The notes below the pieces were generated by a model. That model saw only the letters and a list, made by a program, of their open reading frames with translations. It ran no database searches and was not told the origin of the DNA. Made by a program: the position numbers and the translations under genes. This document shows, one piece after another, positions 11,851-23,109 of a stretch of DNA of 64,000 nt (position 1 is its first letter; every line of letters starts with the position of its first letter). The DNA comes from Actinernus sp. WN-2022 (lineage: Eukaryota; Cnidaria; Anthozoa; Actiniaria; Actinernidae), in the NCBI GenBank assembly GCA_030867875.1, contig JAOWCC010001368.1, forward strand, positions 7,301,714-7,365,713. Direction: 5' to 3'.

Positions 11851-12305
11851 TAGGGGCTGAATGGGGGGGTACCAATATCAGTTAACAGCTAAATTTTTAG
11901 CTATTTATCAGTTATCAGTTAAATTTTGCTGTTATCAGTTAAGTTATATAAAAAGACTACCCTAACCTGATTTGAATACATATTTGCTGGTATGAAATGA
12001 ATAATAACCGCTAATTCAACATCAAACACTACATTTTGTCTATTCAATAGATTTTTCTAGTATCAGATAACTCTGATGTGTCATGTTTAATATTTGACTA
12101 TTATCAACTGGATCAAATCTGTCGAAAACCATCCGAAAAGCCAATAATAGCATGTGACGTTACGTCATTTTAATAAAAAATAATGAAATATCAGGTAACA
12201 GCTATCTCACAAATATCAGCTAACAGCTAAAAAAAGGTAAAATTCTCAGTTAACAGTAATATTTTTGGCCATTTCTCAGTTATCAGTTAACCCCATTCAG
12301 CCCCT
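11851..12305 (+). mobile_element. ~455-bp MITE, copy 1 (copy 2 at 61547-62001)
   Basis: The ends are AGGGGCTGAATGGGG and CCCCATTCAGCCCCT. The body is rich in AGTTAACAG and ATCAGTTA words. CTTATAT flanks both sides (11844-11850 and 12306-12312), giving a ~7- to 8-bp target duplication compatible with hAT. The second copy differs at only a handful of positions. Confidence 0.85.
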
Positions 12306-12312
12306 CTTATAT

Positions 12313-12892
12313 ACGCGAGTAATAAGAGGCAAAATTCACTATTCTGTGGAGCCGCTATCCCACATCAGTTTCATAAAAATTATATCCCCACTGGAGGCAG
12401 TGTAATATTATTTTTATCTTTTTGCTATCAACCGGCCGGTATATCACCCCGGACTGTCTGATAGTGAATGGTCAAATCCTCCGAGACTCTTTTTTGAAAC
12501 GCCGAGATTTCGAGACTTGCTTGAATTTTGCCGAGACTTGCTTGAATTTTGCCGAGACTTGCTTGAATTTTGCCGAGACTCACGATTTTTTAGGGAACTG
12601 TTAACTTCACATCGACATGTACAAAAGATTGACTCATTAACTCGAAGAAGAGAAACTTGAAATATGAATAACAGAAAAGAGTCCCTTTATCAGTCGAAAA
12701 ACTACGCGCCCCCGTCCATTTTCTCTGGCCGCGTGACCTCGTGCTGTTATCATTGGCGCGCTCGTAGCTGTTTCTCGACTGATTTTCGCGACATGAAAGG
12801 GACTGTCAATGAATAGTCTACATCAAACCGATTTGGTTGCTTGTTATGCTAATTAATTACTTACAAATCGATAAAAAAACAGTTTCAAAACA
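12313..12892. repeat. Gene-free stretch with a 21-bp tandem repeat
   Basis: GAGACTTGCTTGAATTTTGC-C is repeated three times near 12512-12575. At 12682-12806 the words AGTCCCTTT and AAAGGGACT mark a weak inverted pair. Nothing else seen. Confidence 0.6.
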
Positions 12893-13252
12893 TGGGACGC
12901 GTTTCATTCGACCAGGAAAAAAAACAAATTCCGGGTGGAAATCAAATGGAACGGAATTCTTTGGAAACTGTGGTATACCTCTCGAGGTTGTCTTCTTTTT
13001 TCAAAAATTCCGGTTCGACCGAAATTTCTGTTCCATTCGCCATATTCCAGAATATTCGAAATTCTTACCGAAAATTTCAGTTCCATGTATTTGATTTCCC
13101 ACCCGGAATTCGTAATTTATACCGGATGGCTTATGCGAATGGAACAAGCTCTTTTGTCCGACTGGTTTTTCTAAGTGCGGGAAGAACCCGTCCATTCAAC
13201 TTTCAAAATTGTCGAAATTTCTAACCGGGTGTTTTGGTCGAATGGAACACGC
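12893..13252. mobile_element. ~360-bp fold-back element
   Basis: Ends GCGTTTCATTCGACCA and TGGTCGAATGGAACACGC are inverted copies. The interior is full of imperfect inverted ATTCCGG/CCGGAAT words. Short overlapping frames on both strands are artefacts of this structure. Confidence 0.55.
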
Positions 13253-13300
13253 CATGTTTAACCAAGGCCGATCTCGAAAACTCTATAAGCCATTCGTTTT

Positions 13301-13816
13301 TCACTTTTTAAAAGCAGGACCACATTTCATTACCAACATTTCTTGTATGTGAAGAGGCTTAGCGATGTCATCATGAATCATCTGGATTTGTTCCGGTGGC
13401 AGCTCGCTTTCGCTGAGTTCGGCCAAGAGTTCCTCCGACCAGCTAATATTCCTTATACTACTTCTCTCGATGTGCACCAACATCTTCGTCAATGGGAGTG
13501 AATATGTTGCATTCAGCTTCATCTTACTAGGAGCTTTCGTAACCATACTGTCATCTTTAGCTCTTGGAGTGTTCACTCTCTTGCTTGTCATCTCCATGTC
13601 TGGCTCTGTTGCTGCCGTGTCGGTAGTTCCTTCTCTCGTTCTCTGCTTGCTCAATTCATCGCTTTTTCTCTGCCTTACAAAGACGAACGAAAGCTCCTGA
13701 TAAAAATGCCTTTTCGCTACTAGTTCTTGGCCGTCCATTTCCAAATCCTTCTTGAGCTGATTGTAACTTTCTTTCCACTCTGAGATTTGTCTGGAATTAG
13801 TTGATGAATTGGCCAT
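13301..13816 (-). CDS. Hypothetical 171-aa protein
   Basis: An intronless frame starts at ATG 13816 in a strong context (GCC-ATG-G). The frame extends six codons upstream only through a GTG, so the ATG is preferred. The protein is hydrophilic, with no signal peptide or membrane segment. The N-terminal third is helical and charged (ISEWKESYNQLKKDLEMDGQ). The middle is Ser/Thr/Lys-rich and probably disordered. The C-terminal part, including SWSEELLAELSESELPPEQI, is predicted helical. Codon use looks gene-like and the opposite-strand frame is shorter. I do not recognise a family. It may be a real small host gene, a single exon, or a transposon-derived frame. Confidence 0.45.
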   Translation of the reverse strand: MANSSTNSRQISEWKESYNQLKKDLEMDGQELVAKRHFYQELSFVFVRQRKSDELSKQRTREGTTDTAATEPDMEMTSKRVNTPRAKDDSMVTKAPSKMKLNATYSLPLTKMLVHIERSSIRNISWSEELLAELSESELPPEQIQMIHDDIAKPLHIQEMLVMKCGPAFKK

Positions 13817-14027
13817 GGCTTTTGGTTTAAACACTGAAAATTAAAGACTACTAGACTTTACTTCGTTGCGTTATAGCATGTATTATAATATCATTATAGT
13901 ATCAGGCATGTGGTTGTATTATTTTCAATTGGTTGTCATGACAGCATGACGCATTTATATCACCTTTGACATTTGATTGACGGGTTGTTCACCCTTTGAT
14001 TTGCCGCGATAGCCATGAAATTCTATT

Positions 14028-14187
14028 TACTCGGGCTGCCTGTGGGCAGGCCCGAGTCTTAAATCGCAAGTGTTTATTATTACTCGGGCTGCCTGTGGGC
14101 AGGCCCGAGTCTTAAATCGCAAGTGTTTATTATTACTCGGGCTGCCTGTGGGCAGGCCCGAGTCTTAAATCGCAAGTGTTTATTATT
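14028..14187 (+). repeat. 53-bp tandem repeat of the ACTCGGGC hairpin unit, 3 copies
   Basis: Each unit starts TACTCGGGCTGCCTGTGGGC, closes the hairpin with GGCCCGAGT and continues CTTAAATCGCAAGTGTTTAT. Unit starts are at 14028, 14081 and 14134. Inverted relatives are at 58180-58285 (two tandem copies) and 30080-30135. Confidence 0.85.
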
Positions 14188-14509
14188 ATTTTCCAAGTCG
14201 AGGTATTTCGCCCCCAACCAATCAGCTCATACTGTTCAAGTCGTTCAAGTGCACACACTTGAACACCCGCCGCTCTGGCGCCGCATAATGTCGAAAAGGT
14301 CAACCGGAAGCCATGTTGTAAGTGGAGAGTTCTACAATAGAGGCTTTACCTCGGTGTAACAATCTCACAGACTGCGTCACAAAACTCCCTTTGTTATAAA
14401 CTATGAAGAATTTGGGGACTTAGAATATTTCCCGAGCACCCGAAGCGGCACTTATAAATTTTACAAGGAATTGGGGAGCCTCTACTTGAAAAAAAAATCA
14501 CTATGCTCA

Positions 14510-14600
14510 GCGTAGGAATCGAATCCAGGAAGCTAAGATTTATAGAACGACTGACACAATCCTACCCAAACAGTAACCGCTAGACCACGAGTGACGAGAT
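14510..14600 (-). mobile_element. tRNA-derived SINE-like or pseudo-tRNA segment
   Basis: On the minus strand an A-box-like TGGTCTAGCGGTTAC is followed ~55 bases later by a B-box-like GGATTCGATTCC. This is the arrangement of a polymerase III promoter. The anticodon arm does not fold into a standard tRNA, so a SINE head or tRNA relic is more likely than a functional tRNA. Confidence 0.45.
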
Positions 14601-15895
14601 TATTGGCGCATGCTCAACTTTCGTTAGAGCTGTTAAACGAGAATCCTCTCACGAGCGAGGAAGGCTTCGAACAGTTCCCTTTATGTAACTCTGTAATATA
14701 CACCAGTGATAAGACTGAATTTTTGTAAATGATGGTAATTTAGCTTTTAACAAGAGCCCATCTGGGCTTTCACTCGGGCCACATGAGATTGAAGATGAAA
14801 TACATGTTCATTTGAAATCTCTTAGTAACAAGTCGTGCTTTAATTCGCCAGTGAGAACGTCATAAAAACGTCTGGCCTATTAATTGTTTTTATGACATGA
14901 CTATGATAACGCAGGTTTGAACAACAGAATACTGGCAATTCAGGTGTATAAATGCAATACAATGACATATTCAGACATTGAATTTGATTGAAAATAGATA
15001 AAAAACTCGGGGAAATGTCCGGCTAAAACTGTATGAATAAATGTGAAATGAAACATAAATTTCATACCAAGAAAAAAATTGTAATTCCTAATGAGAAAGC
15101 TCTTCTAAGTCCGCTTCTCAAATAATTTCACAGACTGTTTTACAAAAACATTTGCGCTTATCGACACAAGAGTTCAGTTGACCTTTCAAATAATTTATTC
15201 TGAGGTACGCATACTCTAAATCACAGAGATGTTAAATAAAGCGATAATTAGAAGAAAAAGTACATTAACAGACAAACTGAGGAAATTTATTCAAATCAAA
15301 AAGAGTTTACTTACAGTACTTACGTAACTGAATCTTTCGTTTTGGATCTTTTGGTAGTGTTGTTCAGTGACAGCATCCCACCTTCGTGCACATATGCACT
15401 GAATCGGAATGAAAGTCGAAGCCTACCTCGAACTTAACTTTCAGCTAACCTGTTTCCTTTCATTCCACAATGAATAATAATCTCATAAAATAAGCCCGTA
15501 GCTTTCAATAAATTTGCCAATGTCTGAGTTGAATGAAGTCCTCACCCAATTCATTGCAGCTGAAGTTAGGAAAGAAGGAGGTATCGATACCCGGGCAAAA
15601 CATTGCATGAGTTAGTGAGTAAATTTTGATGTAGACTGTAGGTGCATGTAAAAAGTAAGATCGCAGATAATTCAGGGTCTATTATTTTAAGTATTATTGG
15701 TGAAATTGTCATGTAGAGATGATATTTTCGGTGCAATTGGTGAAATATTGCACACATTTTGATTGATTTAACTGCTTGTAGAGTTAAAAAGTTTAAAGCT
15801 TGTATCTAATTCTAAAGCAAGAGAGCTTTGAAGTCAGTAATCTAAACTGTAGATTGTAATTTTTTTTGATTGCCTTGAAATAAATGAATCAGTGA
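14601..15895. other. Intergenic; inverted repeat partner then unremarkable sequence
   Basis: 14747-14836 is the inverted partner of 10591-10681. The rest is AT-rich with no convincing frame. Confidence 0.4.
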
Positions 15896-15958
15896 ATGCA
15901 ATCAGATTCTGTCAGTATCTTTCTTTTTAATTATACAAACTATGTTGTTATTGCAATA

Positions 15959-17604
15959 AGGACCTGTGGTTACGCATTGGTGACTACAGTAATGACTTCT
16001 CCTTGGGTCCTTTTTAGACTGATAAGGAGCTGTGGTTACGCATTGGTGACTACAGTAATGACTTCTCCTTGGGTCCTTATTAGACTGATAAGGACCTGTG
16101 GTTACGCATTGGTGACTACAGTAATGACTTCTCCTTGGGTCCTTATTAGACTGATAAGGAGCTGTGGTTACGCATTGGTGACTACAGTAATGACTTCTCC
16201 TTGGGTCCTTTTTAGACTGATAAGGACCTGTGGTTACGCATTGGTGACTACAGTAATGACTTCTCCTTGGGTCCTTTTTAGACTCATAAGGAGCTGTGGT
16301 TACGCATTGGTGACTACAGTAATGACTTCTCCTTGGGTCCTTATTAGACTGATAAGGACCTGTGGTTACGCATTGGTGACTACAATAATGACTTCTCCTT
16401 GGGTCCCTATTAGACTGATAAGGAGCTGTGGTTACGCATTGGTGACTACAGTAATGACTTCTCCTTGGGTCCTTTTTAGACTGATAAGGAGCTGTGGTTA
16501 CGCATTGGTGACTACAGTAATGACTTCTCCTTGGGTCCTTATTAGACTGATAAGGACCTGTGGTTACGCATTGGTGACTACAGTAATGACTTCTCCTTGG
16601 GTCCTTTTTAGACTGATAAGGAGCTGTGGTTACGCATTGGTGACTACAGTAATGACTTCTCCTTGGGTCCTTATTAGACTGATAAGGACCTGTGGTTACG
16701 CATTGGTGACTACAGTAATGACTTCTCCTTGGGTCCCTATTAGACTGATAAGGAGCTGTGGTTACGCATTGGTGACTACAGTAATGACTTCTCCTTGGGT
16801 CCTTTTTAGACTGATAAGGAGCTGTGGTTACGCATTGGTGACTACAGTAATGACTTCTCCTTGGGTCCTTATTAGACTGATAAGGACCTGTGGTTACGCA
16901 TTGGTGACTACAGTAATGACTTCTCCTTGGGTCCTTTTTAGACTGATAAGAAGCTGTGGTTACGCATTGGTGACTACATTAATGACTTCTCCTTGGGTCC
17001 TTATTAGACTGATAAGGAGCTGTGGTTACGCATTGGTGAGTACAGTAATGACTTCTCCTTGGGTCCTTATTAGACTGATAAGGACCTGTGGTTACGCATT
17101 GGTGACTACAGTAATGACTTCTCCTTGGGTCCTTTTTAGACTGATAAGGAGCTGTGGTTACGCATTGGTGACTACAGTAATGACTTCTCCTTGGGTCCTT
17201 ATTAGACTGATAAGGAGCTGTGGTTACGCATTAATGTCTTCTCCTTGGGTCCTTTTTAGACTGATAAGGACCTGTGGTTACGCATTGGTGACTACAGTAA
17301 TGACTTCTCCTTGGGTCCTTATTAGACTGATAAGGACCTGTGGTTACGCATTGGTGACTACATTAATGACTTCTCCTTGGGTCCTTATTAGACTGATAAG
17401 GAGCTGTGGTTACGCATTGGTGACTACATTAATGACTTCTCCTTGGGTCCTTATTAGACTGATAAGGACCTGTGGTTACGCACTGGTGACTACAATAATG
17501 ACTTCTCCTTGGGTCCTTATTAGACTGATAAGGACCTGTGGTTACGCATTGGTGACTACAGTAATGACTTCTCCTTGGGTCCTTATTAGACTGATAAGGA
17601 GCTG
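15959..17604 (+). repeat. 66-bp minisatellite, ~25 copies, with a 573-aa open frame
   Basis: A 66-bp unit (core GTGGTTACGCATTGGTGACT) is repeated about 25 times. Because 66 is divisible by three and the unit has no stop in one frame, 15896-17617 stays open and reads as a 22-residue repeat containing CGYALVTTVMTSPWVL. Units differ by a few diagnostic changes (GACCTG/GAGCTG at the start; CTTTTTAG, CTTATTAG or CCTATTAG at the end). One unit has a 21-bp deletion near 17230. The pattern of variants repeats every five units around 16350-17010. There is no signal that the frame is translated, so I treat it as a satellite. Confidence 0.9.
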
Positions 17605-17639
17605 TTCAAAACAATGAAACTGTGTATTAACAAGGTACA

Positions 17640-18352
17640 TGCACCTGACCAAAATGCGTCGCTTCTATTGGCTGTTTACCTCATTAATTATTCATGGGTT
17701 TGAGAAGAATATAGACGAAATATCAAAAAAGATCTCCTCTGGCATTGGCGCACTTTCATATGCATGCAGAGATACTGCAGTAAAAATATATAAAGCCCTG
17801 ATTGAGCCGCATTTTGTTTACTGTGGCTCAGTCTGGGATGGCTTAAGTCAGCAGTTAAATGAAAAACTGCAAAACCGGGCAGCCAGGGTAATTACTAAAT
17901 CCGGCAAGCTATGACACGAGTTTGATATCATGCTTAGCTGGGACAACGTATATACACATCGAAAAAAACAAAAAGCAATGTCGATGTACAAAACCATGCA
18001 TATGTATACGCTCACCCCAGATTACCTTCAGGATCTCTTTACAACTCGTAATACTAACTGTGATCTAAGAGATTCTGAAAGTAAATTATTTATACCTAAA
18101 CCGATCGAGGACTGACAACCTAAAACGTAGCTTCAGCTACAGTGGGGCATTCCTATGGAATAATTTCCCACATGACCTAAGAGTGTCTAACCATATAAAG
18201 CACTTCAAAAGGGAAATTGATACCTTGTAAAAGAGTTTTAATGCATTATTACATTTTTAATTTTTAGATGTACATATTTTACTATTGCAATGTTACACCT
18301 TTCGTGTACAACTGATGATTTTAACCGTGGATAAATAAAGATTGTCTGTCTG
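17640..18352 (+). pseudogene. 5'-truncated non-LTR retrotransposon, reverse transcriptase C-terminal end
   Basis: Frames from 17639 and 17930 plus a third ending at 18230 together give the C-terminal part of a jockey/CR1-type reverse transcriptase protein. Recognisable pieces are ISKKISSGIGAL, IKAxxEPHFVYC-type spacing (KIYKALIEPHFVYCGSVWDG), LQNRAARVITKS and, near the end, FLWNNLPHDLR. The reading frame is broken by an in-frame stop at 17912-17914 and again near 18112. The 3' region ends in AATAAAGATTGTCTGTCTGTC, a typical short-repeat tail. Upstream it directly abuts the minisatellite. This is a dead 3' fragment. Confidence 0.8.
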
Positions 18353-19595
18353 TCACAAAAACCAGTCGAGACATTGTTTGCACGTGACGTCATCAGGAGC
18401 TCATCAAAAAACTAAAATCGAACCATATATCCTATAAAGTTGTTTCTCTTACATTTTGAAGAGATCCGTGATATGAGTTATCACAGAAAATTTAAGGTCG
18501 GTAAGATGTTTTGCTTCCGAGTTATAGAGGTTTGAATTGTGTCCCACGAACCGCTTATCACGTTTCAGATACGGTCGTGAAAATTGACAAATTTGTGCCA
18601 AAATAAAATGTTTTTGAACTTCGATTCAATGGGACTTATAGTGAAACCAAATGAGCTGGATGAAATGTTCGCTTTATTTAAGACTTTGAAGTTTTGGCGG
18701 CCATCTTGGTGGTTCACGGCTATCCACCAGGATGGTCGCCCGATACCTTTCATGGCGGACAATTTCATATATTCGTTCGCCCATAACTGTGTAACGAAAT
18801 GCTCTTCTGCTTCAAAATTTGACCCAGAGGTGTAGTTTTGATCCCTCTTCAAGCTTATAAACATTTTATTTGGCAATGAAAAATATTTTTCGTGACATCA
18901 GCACGTGGTTGGAAACGAAGAATTACTCGAACCAAGCGTGAGGTCAAGATAGGAGGGATACTGGTGATAAACTTGAAAATTGCAAAGAACCGTGGACGAA
19001 AATCCTGCTGGTTGCTACGTTGGATCTAAGTCAGATCTAATCAGCCAAAATGAAAATGAATACGAAGTCCAAGGACTACGGCAAAGCTGACACAACGTAG
19101 GATTTTATATTGAATATTACAATATTTCGGCTGGCCAAACCAGCCTTCTTCAGGTACTAGATGTTACAAGTGAAGAGCTCTAAGGTATAAGAAGATCTAT
19201 AAATGTGGTAAATTTCACATACTGGTGATGTTCATTTCTTTGCGTTTTTTATGGACCGTCAAAAACACGAGATTGAGGCAAACAAAAACATGAGAACTTC
19301 GAGCGTTTTAAGCTGTAAGGTGATCCAATGAGAGCCTACTTTTCAGAGTTCTGGCAACGGACCTGCATTGCATCATTCTTCTTCTCAGAACAGGTATTGA
19401 AGGAGAACACCCTGAATAGTACTAACCAGGTTGACTTGTCGACATATTTTTGTCGCCCGATCAGTGCTAATGGAGTCATGTGGACACCTGTAACATCTTT
19501 ATTGACGCTTTTAAAATTCGCGTCCTTTCCTAAGCCGTCGTGCATCAGTGAGGAAGACGTCTATATTTTGTCCCGTTCGACATCGATATCAAGTC
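18353..19595. other. Intergenic; fragment with GGCTGGCC hairpin
   Basis: The sequence around 19120-19172 (AATATTTCGGCTGGCC and CCAGCCTTCTTCAG) is an inverted copy of 53258-53330, a dispersed transposon end. At 18690-18740 GCCATCTTGG and CCAGGATGG form a weak inverted pair. No gene is supported. Confidence 0.4.
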
Positions 19596-19668
19596 ATGAG
19601 ATTAATTACCTTACGGGACATGGCACTTCTTTTAATCCTGGCATTACCATTCATTGCCATTGACGTTG
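19596..19668 (+). CDS. Secreted cysteine-rich peptide gene, exon 1 (signal peptide)
   Basis: ATG at 19596 opens 24 codons plus one base, ending at a consensus donor GTGAGT (19669-19674). A second in-frame ATG at 19620 is an alternative start. The encoded segment has a positively charged start and a strong hydrophobic core (MALLLILALPFIAI), a classical signal peptide. It joins in phase to exon 2 at 21565. Exon joining is inferred from splice sites and phase, not from transcripts. Confidence 0.6.
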
Positions 19669-19714
19669 GTGAGTAACAAATAATCTATATAACTTACGCT
19701 AAATTAAAGAGTTG

Positions 19715-19840
19715 GGTGGCACAGCGTGTAGGCGCTTGCTTTTCACCACGTACTGTTGTGACCCGGGTTCGCTCCGAGGGTTTTTCTCCGGTTTTCCTCC
19801 CGCCGTAAAAATCAACATGCGAGTTTAGTGTTATGAGTCG
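19715..19840 (+). mobile_element. tRNA-derived SINE in the intron
   Basis: GGGTGGCACAGCGTGTAGGC (A-box-like) and CCCGGGTTCGCTCC (B-box-like) are followed by TTTTTCTCCGGTTTTCCTCC, a tail body typical of invertebrate tRNA-SINEs as I know them. It sits in the intron between the two peptide-gene exons. Confidence 0.6.
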
Positions 19841-19855
19841 TAAATATTATTGAAC

Positions 19856-20727
19856 GTAGTGAAAAGCGTGTGTGGAGAATGCTCGGATCACTGGCAGGAT
19901 CTGCTAGAGGCCTGATAAGCCTCAATATCCAAAGGATAAACAAAAGATGACCGATTTGATATGAATGTAGTAAGACTGGTGTGTGTGGAGAATGCTTGGA
20001 TCATTAGCAGGCTCTGCTAGAGGCCTTATAAGCTTCAATATCCAAGAGTAAACAAAAGATGACCGATTTGATATGAATGTAGTACGAAGTGTGTGTATGG
20101 ATTATGCTTGGATCATTAGCAGGATCTGCTAGAGGCCTAATAAGCCTCAATATCCAAGGGTAAACAAACGTTGTCCGATTTGATATGAATGTAGTACGAA
20201 GTGTGTGTGTATGGATTATGCTCGGATCATTAGCAGGATCTGCTAGAGGCCTAATAAGCCTCAATATCCAAGGGTAAACAAACGTTGTCCGATTTGATAT
20301 GAATGTAGTACGAAGTGTGTGTATGGATTATGCTGGGATCATTAGCAGGATCTGCTATAGGCCTAATAAGCCTCAATATCCAAGGGTAAACAAACGTTGT
20401 CCGATTTGATATGAATGTAGTAAGAAGTGTGTGTGGAGAATGCTAGGATCATTAGCAGGATCTGCTAGAGGTCTAATAAGCTTCGATATCCGAGGGTAAA
20501 CAAAAGATGACCGATTTGATATGAATAATGTAGTAAGTGTGTGTGGAGAATGCTTGGATCATTAGCAGGATCTGCTAGAGGTCTAATAAGCTTCGATATC
20601 CGAGGGTAAACAAAATTAAAGATGACCGATTTGATATGAATGTAGTAAGAAGTGTGTGGAGAATGCTTGGATCATTAGCAGGATCTGCTAGAGGCCTAAT
20701 AAGCCTCAATATCCGAGGGTAAACAAA
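19856..20727 (+). repeat. 110- to 114-bp tandem array, 8 copies, in the intron
   Basis: The core GGATCATTAGCAGGATCTGC starts at 19884, 19998, 20110, 20224, 20336, 20446, 20556 and 20669. Each unit also contains a short GTGTGTG stretch whose length changes explain the period differences. The minus-strand frame here is an artefact. Confidence 0.9.
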
Positions 20728-21294
20728 GTACTATATTTTTTGATTTTGATTACGTCGATCAGATTGCGTTAACTCTTCAAACTTTTAAAACATGAAAACA
20801 AGAATGTAGATTATTCTATATATGCTTACATTAAAATGATTAGTTTTGAGCTTGACATTTTGAATTAAACCCAATTTTAAGATTTCCAGTAGTTCAAGGA
20901 AAGAGTTCTAAAGTGATGACGTCACAATCATAAACGAATGTTTCAGAAAGTAGGCTCGCTACAAAAATCGAGATCATCAGTTCATCATGAGAAAAAAGTG
21001 GCTGAGATATGGATCTTTGATTGCAGAAATATTTCCATCACAAAGTCTCTTATTTTCACTGGTTCCAAACACAGTGAAAATTTACAGACTGACTTCGTAT
21101 GGCAAAATTATGAACTTTAAATTAATGACATTATCTCTGCTTGTATGGTTGTCCGGTTTCTGGGACTCGCCACCCACCCACCCCTCCCTTGGATATGAAT
21201 CGTTCTATTACTGATTAACCATTAAAGGTGAGGTGAAGTGTGGGGGAGGGGTGGGGGTTTCCAAGATTGATCCAAATTTTGCACAATTCTCGGT
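20728..21294. other. Intron remainder with dispersed repeat copy 2
   Basis: 21168-21262 is the second copy of the repeat at 2955-3055. Otherwise no feature. Confidence 0.5.
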
Positions 21295-21468
21295 TTGCAC
21301 TAAATATTACGTCAGTTAAATACAACTACCAGAATCCTTTTCGAATTGTTTTTCTTATTGAAATTTATTAACTCTTCTGAGAATACCAAGACAATGCTCC
21401 AAATTAGAAGAACAAAAGAATCAGCGCAAAGGATTCTGGTAGTTGTATTCAACTGACGTAATAGTGCA
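21295..21468. mobile_element. ~175-bp MITE in the intron
   Basis: Inverted ends GCACTAAATATTACGTCAGT and its complement, about 45 bp, running through CTACCAGAATCCTTT. The right end is near 21468. Confidence 0.7.
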
Positions 21469-21564
21469 ATTAAACCTTTCCAGAACTATATAGTTAAATT
21501 CATACTCTATAACTCCATTGTATGTGATCTTTTTATTTCACTATTTGAATCTCAACATTTTTAG

Positions 21565-21776
21565 AATCATCTGAATGTGAAACCAAGTTTCCGTGGATAA
21601 AAGAGTGTTACGATAGAGTCTCCGGAGAGAAACCGCTGACTACGTGCAAGGAGAACGACTGCTCACATCATCACTCAGAAGCAGATTGCGGTAAAGGGAA
21701 AATATGTTGCGCATACAAAAGTTATCACGCACAGCTATTTGACTCAGCAAAGCAGAAAAGGAAACCTAAACCCTAA
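21565..21776 (+). CDS. Secreted cysteine-rich peptide gene, exon 2
   Basis: The exon starts after an acceptor TTTTTAG (21558-21564) and ends at TAA 21774-21776, adding 69 codons plus the split one, for a total of about 94 aa. The mature part has seven cysteines spaced C-x9-C-x13-C-x4-C-x8-C-x5-C-C, ending with a basic lysine-rich tail. The last five resemble the C-terminal half of WAP/four-disulfide-core or other small cysteine-rich secreted proteins, and the -CC- signature is clear. Possible roles include an antimicrobial, protease-inhibitor, matrix or toxin-like peptide; the sequence does not decide. The gene is immediately followed by the 94-bp array. Confidence 0.6.
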
Positions 21777-21821
21777 CCTCTACAGAAAATCTGTAAAAAC
21801 GTTTTGTTATTGTCTTATTTA

Positions 21822-23058
21822 ACATCACGTGTACCGTTCCCTTGTGTATTGTCTCTTTATTTCTTGTTAACGCATAAGAAGATACATTGATTTGGAAATC
21901 TCTTGAAGAACTATCAGATCACGTGTACCGTTCCCTTGCCGTAGTGTCTCTTTATTTCTTGTTAACGCATAAGAAGATACATTGATTTGGAAATCTCTTG
22001 AAGAACTACCAGATTACGTGTACCATAGCGCATTCTCTTGTGTATTGTTCCTTTATTTATTGTTAACGCATAAGAAAGATACATTGATATTGAAACTCTT
22101 GAAGAACTATCAGATCACATGTACCGTTCCCTTGTGTATTGTTTCCGTTATTTCTTGTTAACGCATGAGAATATACATTGATATTGAAACTCTTGAAGAA
22201 CTATCAGATCACGTGTACCGTTCCCTTGTGTATTGTTTCCGTTATTTCTTGTTAACGCATGAGAATATACATTGATATTGAAACTCTTGAAGAACTATCA
22301 GATCACGTGTACCGTTCCCTTGTGTATTGTTTCCGTTATTTCTTGTTAACGCATGAGAATATACATTGATATTGAAACTCTTGAAGAACTATCAGATCAC
22401 GTGTACCGTTCCCTTGTGTATTGTTTCCGTTATTTCTTGTTAACGCATGAGAATATACATTGATATTGAAACTCTTGAAGAACTATCAGATCACGTGTAC
22501 CGTTCCCTTGTGTATTGTTTCCGTTATTTCTTGTTAACGCATGAGAATATACATTGATATGGAAACTCTTGAAGAACTATCAGATCACGTGTACCGTTCC
22601 CTTGTGTATTTCCTTTATTTCTTGAGTAACACATGAGAAGATACATTGATATGGAAACTCTTGAAGAACTATCAGATCACGTGTACCGTTCCCTTGTGTA
22701 TTGTTTCCGTTATTTCTTGTTAACGCATGAGAATATACATTGATATGGAAACTCTTGAAGAACTATCAGGTCACGTGTACCGTTCCCTTGTGTATTTCCT
22801 TTATTTCTTGAGTAACACATGAGAAGATACATTGATATGGAAATCTCTTGAAGAACTCTCAGATCACGTGTACCGTTCCCTTGTGTATAGTTTCCGTTAT
22901 TTCTTGTTAACGCACGAGAAGATACATTGATTTGGAAATCTCTTGAAGAACTATCAGATCACGTGTACCATAGCGTATTCTCTTGTGTATTGTTTCCTTT
23001 ATTTGTTGTTAACGCATGCCGAGAAGATACATTGATATGGAAATCTCGTGAAGAAAGA
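21822..23058 (+). repeat. ~94-bp tandem array, 13 copies
   Basis: The unit core ATCACGTGTACCGTTCCC recurs from 21824 to 22958 with spacings mostly of 92-95 bp. Nearly every copy retains the palindrome CACGTG, the canonical E-box; two copies have TACGTG or CACATG. Five central copies are nearly identical, a sign of recent homogenisation. It starts about 45 bp after the stop of the peptide gene, so it is within or next to the 3' UTR. Confidence 0.9.
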
Positions 23059-23109
23059 ACCTTGTTCCAAAAGGATTTGATGCAACAAATACACAACCGG
23101 AGAAGACTA

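Noticed and set aside
12893..13224. Overlapping 60- to 110-codon frames on both strands
   Set aside because: They arise from a fold-back element with imperfect palindromic words.
14510..14600. Functional tRNA gene
   Set aside because: A and B boxes are present but the cloverleaf does not close; a SINE or pseudo-tRNA is more likely. The same holds for 55487-55580.
10591..14836. A single 4.2-kb transposon bounded by the inverted repeat pair
   Set aside because: The hairpin end of each repeat faces inward, so two independent insertions in opposite orientation are more likely than one element.
20004..20264. Minus-strand repetitive frame
   Set aside because: Artefact of the 110- to 114-bp tandem array.
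21822..23058. CRISPR-like array
   Set aside because: Units are contiguous tandem repeats without unique spacers, in animal DNA.
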